Assembly (NCBI RefSeq): GCF_035917995.1
Contig: NZ_CP109131.1
Coordinates: 5,022,001 to 5,086,000 of the forward strand
Reading direction: 5' to 3'
Origin: Streptosporangium sp. NBC_01755
GTDB taxonomy: Bacteria > Actinomycetota > Actinomycetes > Streptosporangiales > Streptosporangiaceae
Length of the DNA stretch: 64,000 nt
Shown here piece by piece: positions 1 to 8,079 of the stretch (its first letter is position 1; every line of letters begins with the position of its first letter). The notes beneath the pieces are model-generated. The model made no database searches. It was not told the DNA's origin and saw only the letters and a program-made list of their open reading frames with translations. The position numbers and the translations under genes were made by a program.

Positions 1-63
1 GCGATCACTTCTGCACGCCGATCCTGGGGCCTCGATCCTTCATCGAGCCCAAGGAGGGCGTGC

Positions 64-1224
64 GTGATCACGGCATTCGTCACCGTCTCCATCCTCTCGG
101 CGGTCCTCGCGGGGAGCTTCCAGGTCCCCGCGCCCCGCCTCTCCCCGGAAGCCTGCGGCGCCTGGGCCGGCCTTCTCTCCACGACGGCCCCGCACTGGCT
201 GCCGGAGGAGGTCCGCGTCACCCTGACCGCCGTCTGCGAGGCTCGGCGCACCGTTCTCCCGGATACCGGAGCCACCTTGACAGATCGCCCCGCGTCGACG
301 CCGCCCGGTGCCGCCCTCCCGGACACAGACGGCAACCGGTCGACGGCCTTCTCGGATCCGGGCGGCGGATGGCCGATGGACTTCTCGGGGGCGGACGGTG
401 AGTGGACAGGAACCCCTCACAGCCCTGATGGCGGACTGATGGCCCACTTCCAGGGCGAGCATGACGAATGGCCGGGAAGCGACGGCCCTCCGGGAGACGA
501 CCACTCCCGCGGGCCCGCCACCCCTCCGGTTTCCCCTGCCCGTGCTGCCGCAGGCTCTCTCGCCGGCGCTTCGGCAGATTCTCCCGTCGGTTCGAGTTCC
601 GCTTCCGCTCCTTCAGCGAAGCGGAAGGCTCCTTGGGCCTCCTCCCGCCCGGAATCCTCCCGCCCGGAATCCTCGCGAGCGCTCGCCGAGCGGTCACAGC
701 GCCCACCACGCGGGAGGAAAACGCCATCCGGCGGATGGGCGGCGTCCTCACCCGGAAGGAAAGTCCCACCCAAGGGGCGGGCAGCGTCTGCGCGCGGGCA
801 GGCAGCGGTCTCGCGTGGACGCGGCGCGCCCACGCGGGGGCAGATCGCGGCGGTCGCGGCGCTCCGCCAGGTCGGCAGGCCGTACGTCTGGGGCGGCGGT
901 TCGAGCGCCGGCCCGACCGGCGGGGGCTTCGACTGCTCAGGGCTCGCCCTGCACGCCTGGTCCAGGGCCGGGGCCAGGCTCACCCACTACACCGGAACCC
1001 AGTTCAGGCAGGGCCGCCGGGTGCCGTTCTCGCAGCTCCGGCCAGGAGACCTGGTCTTCTTCGGCGGAGGTGTCAAAGACCCCACCCACGTGGGCGTCTA
1101 CGTGAAGGACGGCGTCATGGTCCACGCCCCGGGAACCGGTGACGTCGTCAGGACGACCGACTTCGCCGCCTCGGCCTACTACCTCTCCCGCTATCGGGGC
1201 GCCGTCCGCCCCTCCCCGAGCTGA
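64..1224 (+). CDS. Secreted NlpC/P60 family cell-wall hydrolase
   Basis: 386 residues. The C-terminal ~125 residues are an NlpC/P60 domain, the family of cysteine peptidases that cleave peptidoglycan stem peptides. The catalytic Cys lies in FDCSGL (Cys291), the catalytic His in THVGVYV (His342), and a further His follows in MVHAPG. The N-terminus (about residues 1-17) is hydrophobic and could be a signal peptide. Residues ~90-260 are a low-complexity Ser/Pro/Arg/Gly linker with repeated RPESS and RGxxxxRG units, which suggests a disordered wall-spanning tether. The start is GTG at 64, preceded by a strong ribosome binding site, AAGGAGGG at 51-58. It stands alone, followed by a tRNA. The family call is solid; the exact bond cut is unknown. 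Confidence 0.88.
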   Translation: MITAFVTVSILSAVLAGSFQVPAPRLSPEACGAWAGLLSTTAPHWLPEEVRVTLTAVCEARRTVLPDTGATLTDRPASTPPGAALPDTDGNRSTAFSDPGGGWPMDFSGADGEWTGTPHSPDGGLMAHFQGEHDEWPGSDGPPGDDHSRGPATPPVSPARAAAGSLAGASADSPVGSSSASAPSAKRKAPWASSRPESSRPESSRALAERSQRPPRGRKTPSGGWAASSPGRKVPPKGRAASARGQAAVSRGRGAPTRGQIAAVAALRQVGRPYVWGGGSSAGPTGGGFDCSGLALHAWSRAGARLTHYTGTQFRQGRRVPFSQLRPGDLVFFGGGVKDPTHVGVYVKDGVMVHAPGTGDVVRTTDFAASAYYLSRYRGAVRPSPS

Positions 1225-1329
1225 CCAGCCGACCCGATGACCCTCCGTTCCCGAGTGTTCTCCGAAGATCCCCGTTCCCGCCACGAGTGTCGGTCAGCCC
1301 CAGGAAGCTGGTAGTGTAATCACACGTTG

Positions 1330-1404
1330 GCCCCCTTAGCTCAGGGGATAGAGCACCGGCCTCCGGAGCCGGGAGCGCAAGTTCGAATCTTGCAGGGGGC
1401 ACCA
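1330..1404 (+). tRNA. tRNA-Arg (anticodon CCG), CCA encoded
   Basis: A full cloverleaf can be folded. The 7-bp acceptor stem is GCCCCCT with AGGGGGC, the D-arm contains GCTCAGGGGATAGAGC, and the anticodon stem CCGGC/GCCGG encloses the loop CTCCGGA, giving anticodon CCG at 1363-1365. The T-arm is GCAAG-TTCGAAT-CTTGC. The discriminator A and an encoded CCA end at 1404. It would read CGG arginine codons. tRNA 3' ends are common integration sites, and the DNA just downstream is full of gene relics. Confidence 0.97.
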
Positions 1405-1428
1405 GCGATCTACCAGGGGAAACCCAGC

Positions 1429-1454
1429 AACGACCTGCGGGAACGCGGGTCGTT
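1429..1454 (+). terminator. Rho-independent terminator of tRNA-Arg
   Basis: An 11-bp stem, AACGACCTGCG with CGCGGGTCGTT (one G-T wobble), closes a GGAA tetraloop and is followed by TCGCTTTCC. It begins 24 bases after the tRNA CCA end, as expected for a tRNA transcript terminator. Confidence 0.75.
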
Positions 1455-1520
1455 TCGCTTTCCTGGCTGTGCCGTCCTATGCCACCAAATCCGGCCGTGT
1501 GCCACTGGTCGCGTACCAGG

Positions 1521-1721
1521 GGCGTACCGAATATCGAGGGGGACATTCGCATCACGGTGTTCGAGGGGCCGATAGCCCGACTTGGTTCGAGGGGCCGATA
1601 GCCCGACTTGTTTGCCACGAGCTCGACCATCTCTTCGGACTTCTCTACCGGTCGCGCATACGGCCAGGGGTGGAGCCGATACCTGTTTCCCAATACAAAG
1701 GCACTGGCCGACCTTGGGCGA
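1521..1721 (+). pseudogene. Relic of a peptide deformylase (C-terminal part, frameshifted)
   Basis: Two frames join into the C-terminal third of an actinobacterial peptide deformylase, which removes the N-formyl group from nascent proteins. Bases 1521-1584 encode RITVFEGPIARL. After a 26-bp duplication, bases ~1585-1721 encode CHELDHLFGLLY followed by RPGVEPIPVSQYKGTG. HELDH is the metal-binding HExDH motif of the family, and VEPIP..YKGTG is typical of the C-terminal end of the actinomycete form. The N-terminal two thirds, including the GxGLAAPQ and EGCLS motifs, are absent. The tandem duplication (1559-1584/1585-1610) shifts the frame, so the relic cannot be functional. Confidence 0.72.
1559..1610. 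repeat. 26-bp perfect tandem duplication
   Basis: Bases 1559-1584 and 1585-1610 are identical and begin GTTCGAGGGGCCGATAG. Because 26 is not a multiple of 3, the duplication frameshifts the peptide deformylase relic in which it sits. Confidence 0.95.
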
Positions 1722-2062
1722 GTCATCAGGGGCGACCTTTCACGGGAAGGGCGGATCAACTGGCGCGTGCAGGAGACCAGGCCGCTTCCTCGCGGCGCCG
1801 GCGCCAAGTGTAACGGTGGGGCTGTTTCCGCTGGTCAGAGGGGCGATGATGTACCGAATCACATGTGGCAGTCGCGCACCGTCTGCCAGTGAAATCTCTT
1901 GCCAGCCTTGATCTCTGCCTGGCGATGTACGTGGTAACGGTCTCTTATCCGGTACATCGCCCCGGCTCACGGTGTCTTTCTGGCGTATTTCGGCCGCACC
2001 CCATATTGGTCAGCCCCCGAGCTTGTGCGGTCCCTTCCTGTCGCCCTCCTAATTCACCAGGA
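1722..2062. other. Gene-free stretch with one 10-bp inverted repeat
   Basis: I find no credible coding sequence here. Base composition is visibly lower in G+C than the flanks. The one structure I see is an inverted repeat, GGCGATGTAC (1921-1930) and GTACATCGCC (1952-1961), separated by 21 bases. Its role is unknown; an operator or the end of a lost element are possibilities. Confidence 0.5.
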
Positions 2063-2641
2063 TCAGTCGTAATATCTGTTCCTGAAATTATCGGAGAAGG
2101 TGTAGTGCCACGCCTGTGCGAAACTGACGCGGCCTGCATTGCTCATTAACCGAGCCCGAGCATCCAAACCGTCCTCGAACCCGGCTTCGTAGCCTTGTTC
2201 CCTGCCTGCCTTTCCGCAAGGTGTGAGGCCCATCCCGTCTGCATCCATGGATGTGCCGCCTGAGTAGCGCCTTATTCGGTAGCCACTGCTCCATTCTTCG
2301 GCGAACACCGGACAGTTACCGTGTCCGGGAATTCCGCACGACTGCTGGTGAGGCGGGGGGACGAGCACGCGCCCGCGGGGGGGCATCGTGGTGGAAGACG
2401 AGCGTACGAGGTAGAAGAAATCCCCCAGCTCCCGTGCTATCTGGCTGGTCAGCCTTTTTCGGTTGTCGATCCACCAGGCGGCGCTGGTTTTGGTGTCCAG
2501 GATCCGCCGCACCCGATTGGGCGTCATGTCATCCCAGTGGTATTGGATGAATCGTTGCCGTATGTCTGCGGCGAGGTGGCATTGCTGGACGTCGCCTTGT
2601 AGAGGAGGGGGGGAGTAGAGGGGAGGGGGGGAATACGACAT
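2063..2641 (-). CDS. Hypothetical protein, orphan, in lower-GC patch
   Basis: An open frame of 192 codons with a protein-like composition: aromatic-rich segments (WDDM, AAWWIDNRK, FAQAWHYTF), mixed charges, and none of the Arg/Pro/Gly excess of shadow frames. I do not recognise the family. Residues ~36-80 look helical. The ATG at 2641 has no ribosome binding site and sits in a C/T-rich tract on its strand, so a later start (for instance the Met of DMTPNRV, about residue 39) is possible. The neighbours are gene relics and G+C is lower than elsewhere, suggesting acquired DNA. It may itself be decayed. Confidence 0.4.
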   Translation of the reverse strand: MSYSPPPLYSPPPLQGDVQQCHLAADIRQRFIQYHWDDMTPNRVRRILDTKTSAAWWIDNRKRLTSQIARELGDFFYLVRSSSTTMPPRGRVLVPPPHQQSCGIPGHGNCPVFAEEWSSGYRIRRYSGGTSMDADGMGLTPCGKAGREQGYEAGFEDGLDARARLMSNAGRVSFAQAWHYTFSDNFRNRYYD

Positions 2642-2893
2642 GGGGGGAGTCTAAAGAAGGTGAAGCGGAGATTTAGGACTTTTGACCTGCTCCACCATGG
2701 GTGCCACTGGAATACGGTCAAAAAGGGCCGTGGCCCGCGCGCTTGCGGCAGTACGCCGGCCGGGGTTTCGGCGGCGGGCCACCGTGCGATCGTGGGGACC
2801 GGATTGGCGCGCGAAGCGATGTCGGCTCACTGTCCGCGATGGCGATCCGGTCTGCTCCCGTCCAAGGCGTTTCCGCGAAGTCACCGTCGTCAC

Positions 2894-3052
2894 ACCTCTC
2901 GGGCCAGGCCGCTCCTGAGGGCCGCGAAGGAGACCTTCGACGCGCTTGGCGTGATCCCGTGGAGCGATCGGGTGTGCCGCGGGCTTCGAGCCTCTGGTGA
3001 GCGGATCGAGCGGCGCCCGGATGAGATCCGCGACAAACTCACCGCGCAGCGC
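2894..3052 (+). pseudogene. Relic of a LuxR-family (LAL/MalT-like) regulator
   Basis: One frame reads RARPLLRAAKETFDALGVI, then a stretch ending ELRASGE-like (GLRASGERIERRP) and KLTAQ. This matches the junction between the TPR-like region and the C-terminal HTH of large LuxR-type ATPase regulators, usually LRAALETFEALGA...RAELRASGE...LTPQE. Neither the ATPase nor the HTH helices remain: homology stops near 3052, 20 bases before the stop codon of the oppositely oriented cation ATPase. It is a fragment of about 50 codons. Confidence 0.6.
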
Positions 3053-3072
3053 TGGGACATCACGTGGACGAG

Positions 3073-5754
3073 TCACGTTCTCCTGCGAAGGATGAACTTG
3101 ACCAGCTCGCCCGCCCAGAGAATCGCCGAGCCGACGGCCGCGCAGACCAACCACTGACCGGCGGTGAGGTTCGTGACGGTGAAGAAGGCGTGCAGGGCCG
3201 GCCACTCCACCATGGCGACCAGGAGCACGAGCACGACCCCGATCGCCACGAAGGTCGAGGGGTTGGCGAAAGTACTGCGGTGGAAGGCGCTGCGCAGGTC
3301 GTCACGGACGTTGATCAGGTTGAAGATCTGGAAGAAGACGAAGGTGACGAAGGCCATCGTCCCCGCGACCGACACCTGCCCGGCCGCCGCGGCGTGCCCG
3401 GGGGCCAGAATCAGGACGGCGAGTGTGCCACCCGACATGACCGCTCCCGCCAGCAGAATGCGCAACAGCCGGGTGGTGGTGAGGATGCGCTCGTCCCGGG
3501 GCCGCGGCGGGTGCTTCATCGCGTCCGGGCCGGCCGGGTCCACCCCGAGGGATAGCGCAGGCGGCCCGTCCATGACGAGGTTGACGAAGAGGATCTGAAC
3601 CGCGGTGAACGGAGCGCCTCCGGCCAGCCCGGTCAATGAAGCGGCGAGGAAGGTGAGCACGAACCCGAAGGCCGTCGAGAGCTGGAAGCGGGTGAACTTC
3701 ACGATGTTCGCGTAGATGCCGCGGCCTTCACGGACCGCGTCCACCACGGTCGTGAAGTTGTCGTCGGTGAGGATCATGGTGGCGGCTTCTTTGCTCACCT
3801 CTGTCCCAGTGATGCCCATCGCGACGCCGATATCCGCCTTGCGCAGGGCGGGGGCGTCATTGACGCCGTCTCCGGTCATCGCCACCACCTGGCCGGAGTC
3901 CTGCAGGGCCTGCACGATGCGAATCTTGTGTTGTGGGGTCACCCGGGCGACGACCCCGATCTCCGGCAATTCCCGGGCCAGCTCCTCGTCGGAGATCGAG
4001 TCGAGCTCGGCACCGGTGATCGCCTTGCCAGGGATGTTCAGCTGGCGGGCGATGGCCGCGGCCGTCACCGCGTGGTCACCGGTGATCATCCGGACCTGGA
4101 TTCCCGCCTGGTGACACTGCGCGATGGCCTCGGCGGCCTCAGGGCGCGGCGGGTCGACGATGCCGACCAGCGCCAGCATCACGATGCCGTCGACCAGTCC
4201 CTTCAGGTCGGTCTCCGCGTCGAGGCCGGGGAGGTCCTTGACGCCGATCGCCAGCACACGCAGCCCCTGTTCGGCCAGCTCCCGGTTGCCGTCGGCGTAC
4301 CGTTCGCGCGCCGCGACGTCGAAGTACCGGGTGCCGTCGGCCGTCAGGTACCGGTCGGCGCGGGCGGCGAGCACGTCGGGCGCGCCCTTGACGAAGCAGC
4401 GCACCCGGTCGCCGGTCTGGTGAAAGACGGCCATGAACTTGTCGTCGGAGTCGAACGGCACCTCGGCGATGCGCGGATGCCGTCGCCGGAGCGCGGTGAC
4501 GTCCACCCCGCCCTTCTCCGCCAGCACGACCAGCGCGAGCTCGGTCGGATCACCGACCACGTCGTCCTCGCCGTGGACCAACGCGTCGGTGCAGAGCGCC
4601 ATGCCGACCAGCGCCTCGTGGAGCGCCGGCCCCTCGGCGGGGGAGTCGTCGGTGCTGCGGATACGACCCTCAGCGGAGTATCCCTGACCCGACACGGTAA
4701 AGCGGCGGTCGGCCAGCCGCACCTCGCGGGCCGTCATCTGGTTGAGGGTCAGCGTGCCCGTCTTGTCGGTGCAGATCTGCGAGGTGCTGCCCAGCGTCTC
4801 GACCGAGGCCAGGCGTTTGACGATCGCCCCGCGGCGGGCCAGGCGTGCCGTACCCATGGCCAAGGTGAAGGCCACGACGGCGGGCAGCCCCTCGGGCACG
4901 GTGGCCACGGCGAGCGAGACGGAGGTGATGAACAGGTCGCCGACGGGTTGCCCGCGCAGCAGACCCAGCACGAACACGATCACGATGACGACGCCCGCGA
5001 TCAGCGCCAAGGTCTTGCCCAGGGCGTTGATCTGACGTTGCAGCGGGGTGGGCGCCGGTTCGGTCTCCTGGATCAGCCCGGCGATCTGCCCGATCTCCGT
5101 AGCGGCCCCGGTCGCCGTCACGATCATTCGGGCGTGGCCGCGGGTGACGATCGTGTTCATGAAGACCGAGGTGACACGGTCGGCCAGCGGCGCGTCCGGG
5201 GCGACCTCGGCCTCGGCGGACTTGGCGGTGGCCTCGGCCTCGCCGGTCAGCGCCGCCTCCTGGACCTCCAGCGATGCGGAGGAGAGCAGCCGTCCGTCGG
5301 CCGGCACCCGGGCGCCCGCCTCCAGTTCGACGATGTCGCCGGGCACCAGGTCGGCCGCGTCCAGGCGTATGGCGGAGCCGTCCCTGAGCACGGTGGCCTC
5401 GGTGTGGAGCATCTTCTGAAGCGCCTCCAGCGACGCCTCCGCCTTGGACTCCTGGACGAAGCCGATGGTCGCGTTGAGCAGGACCACCAGGACGATGATC
5501 GCGGGTGTCTCCCACTCCCCTGTGACCAGCAGGCTCACCAGCGCCGCGCCGATCAGGGTGAGGATCAGCAGATCCTGGAACTGCCGCAGGAACGCGTGCC
5601 AGCGCGGCTCACGCTGCGCTTCGGGCAGCCGGTTGGGCCCGTGCTCGCCGCGCCGCCGTACGGCTTCCGCCTCGGTCAGTCCCTCGGCAGGGTCCGTGCC
5701 GTAGTTCCGGGCCACTTCGGCTGGGCCGGCCGCGTGCCAGGCGATGTCGCTCAT
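3073..5754 (-). CDS. P2-type cation-transporting ATPase (Ca2+-ATPase-like)
   Basis: 893 residues, the normal length for PMR1/SERCA-like P2 ATPases, which pump cations across the cytoplasmic membrane using ATP. Visible parts are the N-terminal cation ATPase domain (1-70), the actuator domain with the TGEA loop (~170), transmembrane segment 4 with PEGLP (~287-291), the phosphorylation motif ICTDKTGTL with Asp330, the nucleotide-binding domain with KGAPD, the hinge TGDGVNDAP, and a C-terminal block of about six membrane helices. No heavy-metal CxxC domain is present, which argues against P1B. Ca2+ or Mn2+ is the likeliest substrate, but ion selectivity cannot be read with confidence. No strong ribosome binding site precedes the ATG. 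Confidence 0.93.
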   Translation of the reverse strand: MSDIAWHAAGPAEVARNYGTDPAEGLTEAEAVRRRGEHGPNRLPEAQREPRWHAFLRQFQDLLILTLIGAALVSLLVTGEWETPAIIVLVVLLNATIGFVQESKAEASLEALQKMLHTEATVLRDGSAIRLDAADLVPGDIVELEAGARVPADGRLLSSASLEVQEAALTGEAEATAKSAEAEVAPDAPLADRVTSVFMNTIVTRGHARMIVTATGAATEIGQIAGLIQETEPAPTPLQRQINALGKTLALIAGVVIVIVFVLGLLRGQPVGDLFITSVSLAVATVPEGLPAVVAFTLAMGTARLARRGAIVKRLASVETLGSTSQICTDKTGTLTLNQMTAREVRLADRRFTVSGQGYSAEGRIRSTDDSPAEGPALHEALVGMALCTDALVHGEDDVVGDPTELALVVLAEKGGVDVTALRRRHPRIAEVPFDSDDKFMAVFHQTGDRVRCFVKGAPDVLAARADRYLTADGTRYFDVAARERYADGNRELAEQGLRVLAIGVKDLPGLDAETDLKGLVDGIVMLALVGIVDPPRPEAAEAIAQCHQAGIQVRMITGDHAVTAAAIARQLNIPGKAITGAELDSISDEELARELPEIGVVARVTPQHKIRIVQALQDSGQVVAMTGDGVNDAPALRKADIGVAMGITGTEVSKEAATMILTDDNFTTVVDAVREGRGIYANIVKFTRFQLSTAFGFVLTFLAASLTGLAGGAPFTAVQILFVNLVMDGPPALSLGVDPAGPDAMKHPPRPRDERILTTTRLLRILLAGAVMSGGTLAVLILAPGHAAAAGQVSVAGTMAFVTFVFFQIFNLINVRDDLRSAFHRSTFANPSTFVAIGVVLVLLVAMVEWPALHAFFTVTNLTAGQWLVCAAVGSAILWAGELVKFILRRRT

Positions 5755-5787
5755 GTGGCAACCCTAGGTAGGCGATTCCAAGCCGTC

Positions 5788-5819
5788 ATCCGTCAGATGA
5801 CCGCGGCCATCTGACGGAT
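5788..5819. other. 12-bp perfect inverted repeat upstream of the cation ATPase
   Basis: ATCCGTCAGATG (5788-5799) and CATCTGACGGAT (5808-5819) are perfect reverse complements around an 8-base spacer. The site lies 34 bp upstream of the ATPase start and downstream of the nuclease gene, both on the minus strand. No T-tract follows, so it may be an operator for the ATPase promoter rather than a terminator; the sequence does not decide. Confidence 0.6.
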
Positions 5820-5929
5820 TCGCAGTCGCAGGCGAGGAAGGAGCCTGAAGGGGGCGATTTCTCCCAAGGGAGCACGGGTGACCGTGGGAGCACGAGTGCA
5901 CAGGTGACCGTGGGAATCCGCTCGTGTGC

Positions 5930-6004
5930 GAGGGAGGACATCAAGAGGGAGGACATCAAGAGGGAGGACATCAAGAGGGAGGACATCAAGAGGGAGGACA
6001 TCAA
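5930..6004. repeat. Five perfect 15-bp tandem repeats
   Basis: The unit GAGGGAGGACATCAA is repeated exactly five times head to tail (5930-6004). The stop codon of the neighbouring minus-strand nuclease gene falls inside the last unit, so the array sits at and just beyond its 3' end. The unit length is a multiple of 3 and the copies are identical, which points to recent slippage or expansion. Confidence 0.97.
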
Positions 6005-7767
6005 TATGGTGGCTCGTCGTCGGGGTCGGGATCGGCGAGGGTGGCCGCGATCGCTTCGACGCGGCCGTCCAACCGTCCGGGGCTTGCCAGGATCTCTCCG
6101 GTGAGCGGGTCGAACGCGAGACCGTCCACCACGTGCGCGGTGGAGCGGGAGGCATCCGGGCACCAGCGGGCCACCGGGCAGAACCGGCACCAGGAGCCGG
6201 GAGTGGCGCGGAAGGCGACGTCGCGGTGCCAGGGCCGGATCCGGTCGAGGACGACCGCGCGGGCGGCGGAGACGATCGCCGGGTCGGCGGCGTCGAACGT
6301 GAGCACCTCGGCGGAGGCCGGGGTGAGCTGTTCCAGCTCGACCAGCCCATCGGTGTCCTCGAAGACGCCGGCGGTGATCAGGCAGACCGCCAGGGCGAGC
6401 TGGGGAACCATCTCCAGCGCGTTCTCCGTGGTGATCCCGCGCGGTACGGCCGACGTCTTCTGCTCGCGGTAGACGAGACGCCCGTCCACCCGGCGGAGGA
6501 GGTCCGGGTGGGCGAGCACCACCACATCGGCCCGCGCGTCGTACGCGGCGACCTTCGGCTCGGGCCTGACCTCGGAGGCCTCGCCAGGGCCGTTCAGCGG
6601 GCATACCTCCAGATGCCGGAGCAGGTACGGCCGGGCCCGGTGATACTCCTCCCGCTCCATCAACGCGTCGGCGAGGCCGCAGTCATCGGCGCCTGACTCC
6701 GGAAGGTCCGCCAGGGTGCAGGGCCTGCCACGGGTGTGCGCGGTTTCGAGCCACGCGTGCACGTGCTGACCGCGCTCGGCCGCCGGGCTCGTCTCCCAGT
6801 CGCCGGGAAGCCGGAGCTCGCGCAGGTGAGCCTGCGCCGGGCAGACCTGGTAGTAGCGGGACGTGGTGATCGACCACGTTCGCCGATGTGTGCCCCGGTC
6901 GTCGAGGCCGAGCAGGCCCGGAGCGTGCGCGAGATCTCCGCAGGAGGCCCGCGCCTTGCACTCGGCGCAGTGCTGCCCCGGAATCCGGTCGCCACCGGCC
7001 AGCAGCCGGGCTGTCGCGGGTCTGACGTTCGAGGCGTACGCGCCGCGGATCTCCTCCAGGTCCGTCGTGTCGAGAAGGACCTCGTCTGTCCCGGTGGTCA
7101 GTCCGATCTCGACCACTCGCACCCGTTCCGGCACGGGAACGGGTCGCACCGGGACGGGGATGGCGCGATACAGCTCCGACGGGTCCTCCACCTGTCTGCC
7201 CACGGCCGCCACATACGCCATCGCCTGGGTGGACGGCCTGTCCGCACTGCCCAGGGGGCGGCGCAGGCGCATCCGGCGGAACTCCACCGTCGTGCCGTCC
7301 GGCGAGCCGTACCACCGGCCCCACACGGTGAGGGAGCGCATCTCCGCGGCGGATCGGCCGCCCTGGACGATCCGGGGGTTGCGTTCGGGGTGGAGCTCCA
7401 CCCCCTCGGAGGCGAGCGTGGCGGCCAGGCTCTCGGAGACCTCCAGATAGGTGTGGCAGGCGTGCCAGACCCAGCTGGCGACCCCCGGATGCACGGTGCT
7501 GCGGGTGTTTGCGAGAGTTCTCGTCAGGGCCTCGTCGACCTGGGCCGCCTCGAACTCGACCGCGTCGAGCACGTCCATCACCAGGCCGAGCGGAAAGGTC
7601 TCCCATGGTGCGTACCTGCGCTTCTCGGAGACCCGTGACCACAGCTGCGGGCGAGCTTTGACGGCTGCGAAGTCTCCGCAGTCGCCCTCCCGATGGTCGA
7701 GCAGGCTCGCCGACAGCCGGACGACCTCGAAATTCCCGGTGAACTCGGTGCTGGGGGACTGGCTCAA
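6001..7767 (-). CDS. PD-(D/E)XK (RecB-like) nuclease family protein with Fe-S-type cysteines
   Basis: 588 residues. The C-terminal half has the hallmarks of a Cas4/AddB-like nuclease: an Asp in LAHPDLLRRVDG, the E-x-K of YREQKTS (~residue 434), a QLALAVCLI helix, and a cysteine cluster CRFCPVARWC (~527-536) likely to bind an iron-sulfur cluster. The N-terminal half ends in a comparable cluster, CAECKARASC (~263-273), and appears to be a degenerate copy in which the catalytic Lys is missing (VEIGL). The start is TTG at 7767 with AGGAG six bases upstream. It may process DNA ends in repair or defence. It stands alone, with no helicase or CRISPR genes nearby. Confidence 0.78.
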   Translation of the reverse strand: MSQSPSTEFTGNFEVVRLSASLLDHREGDCGDFAAVKARPQLWSRVSEKRRYAPWETFPLGLVMDVLDAVEFEAAQVDEALTRTLANTRSTVHPGVASWVWHACHTYLEVSESLAATLASEGVELHPERNPRIVQGGRSAAEMRSLTVWGRWYGSPDGTTVEFRRMRLRRPLGSADRPSTQAMAYVAAVGRQVEDPSELYRAIPVPVRPVPVPERVRVVEIGLTTGTDEVLLDTTDLEEIRGAYASNVRPATARLLAGGDRIPGQHCAECKARASCGDLAHAPGLLGLDDRGTHRRTWSITTSRYYQVCPAQAHLRELRLPGDWETSPAAERGQHVHAWLETAHTRGRPCTLADLPESGADDCGLADALMEREEYHRARPYLLRHLEVCPLNGPGEASEVRPEPKVAAYDARADVVVLAHPDLLRRVDGRLVYREQKTSAVPRGITTENALEMVPQLALAVCLITAGVFEDTDGLVELEQLTPASAEVLTFDAADPAIVSAARAVVLDRIRPWHRDVAFRATPGSWCRFCPVARWCPDASRSTAHVVDGLAFDPLTGEILASPGRLDGRVEAIAATLADPDPDDEPPY

Positions 7768-8079
7768 CGCACTCTCCTAGGTGTGGGGGAAGCCGAGAGG
7801 TGCTTCTGCGTTGCAACACAGTGAAACATAGTGTGAATTACAGTCACGAGTTTTTTGGGATGGCGAGGGTGAAGCATCAGAGTGCGTTGATTGGGCGGTA
7901 CCGCCGCCACACTGCTCGACGGGATCGTCATGCCTGATCAGAACGGCGCGGGGCCCCGGCAGCCCGTCTCCTTCGCCGACGGCACCGGGGCGGGGTTCGG
8001 CAAAGAGCCCTCCTGGCGGTCGGTGGGCGACTGTGGCATGTTGCAGGCGTGAACATAGGCATCGACAGGTGAGGTGCAT
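7768..8079. other. Intergenic region between divergent nuclease and SIS genes
   Basis: No convincing gene. It holds an A/T-rich segment (7814-7860) likely to carry promoters, a 12-bp palindrome GGCGGTACCGCC (7894-7905), a 40-codon open frame (7930-8052) without a clear ribosome binding site, and an 8-codon frame at 8049-8072 reading VNIGIDR-stop. The last resembles the N-terminus of a ROK/BadF-type sugar kinase and could be the stub of a deleted gene that once preceded the SIS gene. Confidence 0.35.

Noticed and set aside
1148..1807. Minus-strand frame of 219 codons running through the tRNA
   Set aside because: It crosses the tRNA-Arg gene and the 3' end of the NlpC/P60 gene in antisense; it contains no known domain.
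3928..5814. A 628-codon plus-strand frame
   Set aside because: Lies antisense to the P-type ATPase, whose motifs are complete and conserved on the minus strand.
5930..6004. CRISPR array
   Set aside because: The 15-bp units are directly adjacent with no spacers, and no cas genes are present even though a Cas4-like fold is next to it.
7930..8052. Small 40-codon ORF before the SIS gene
   Set aside because: No ribosome binding site, Gly/Pro/Arg-rich, no recognisable family; mentioned only in the intergenic note.
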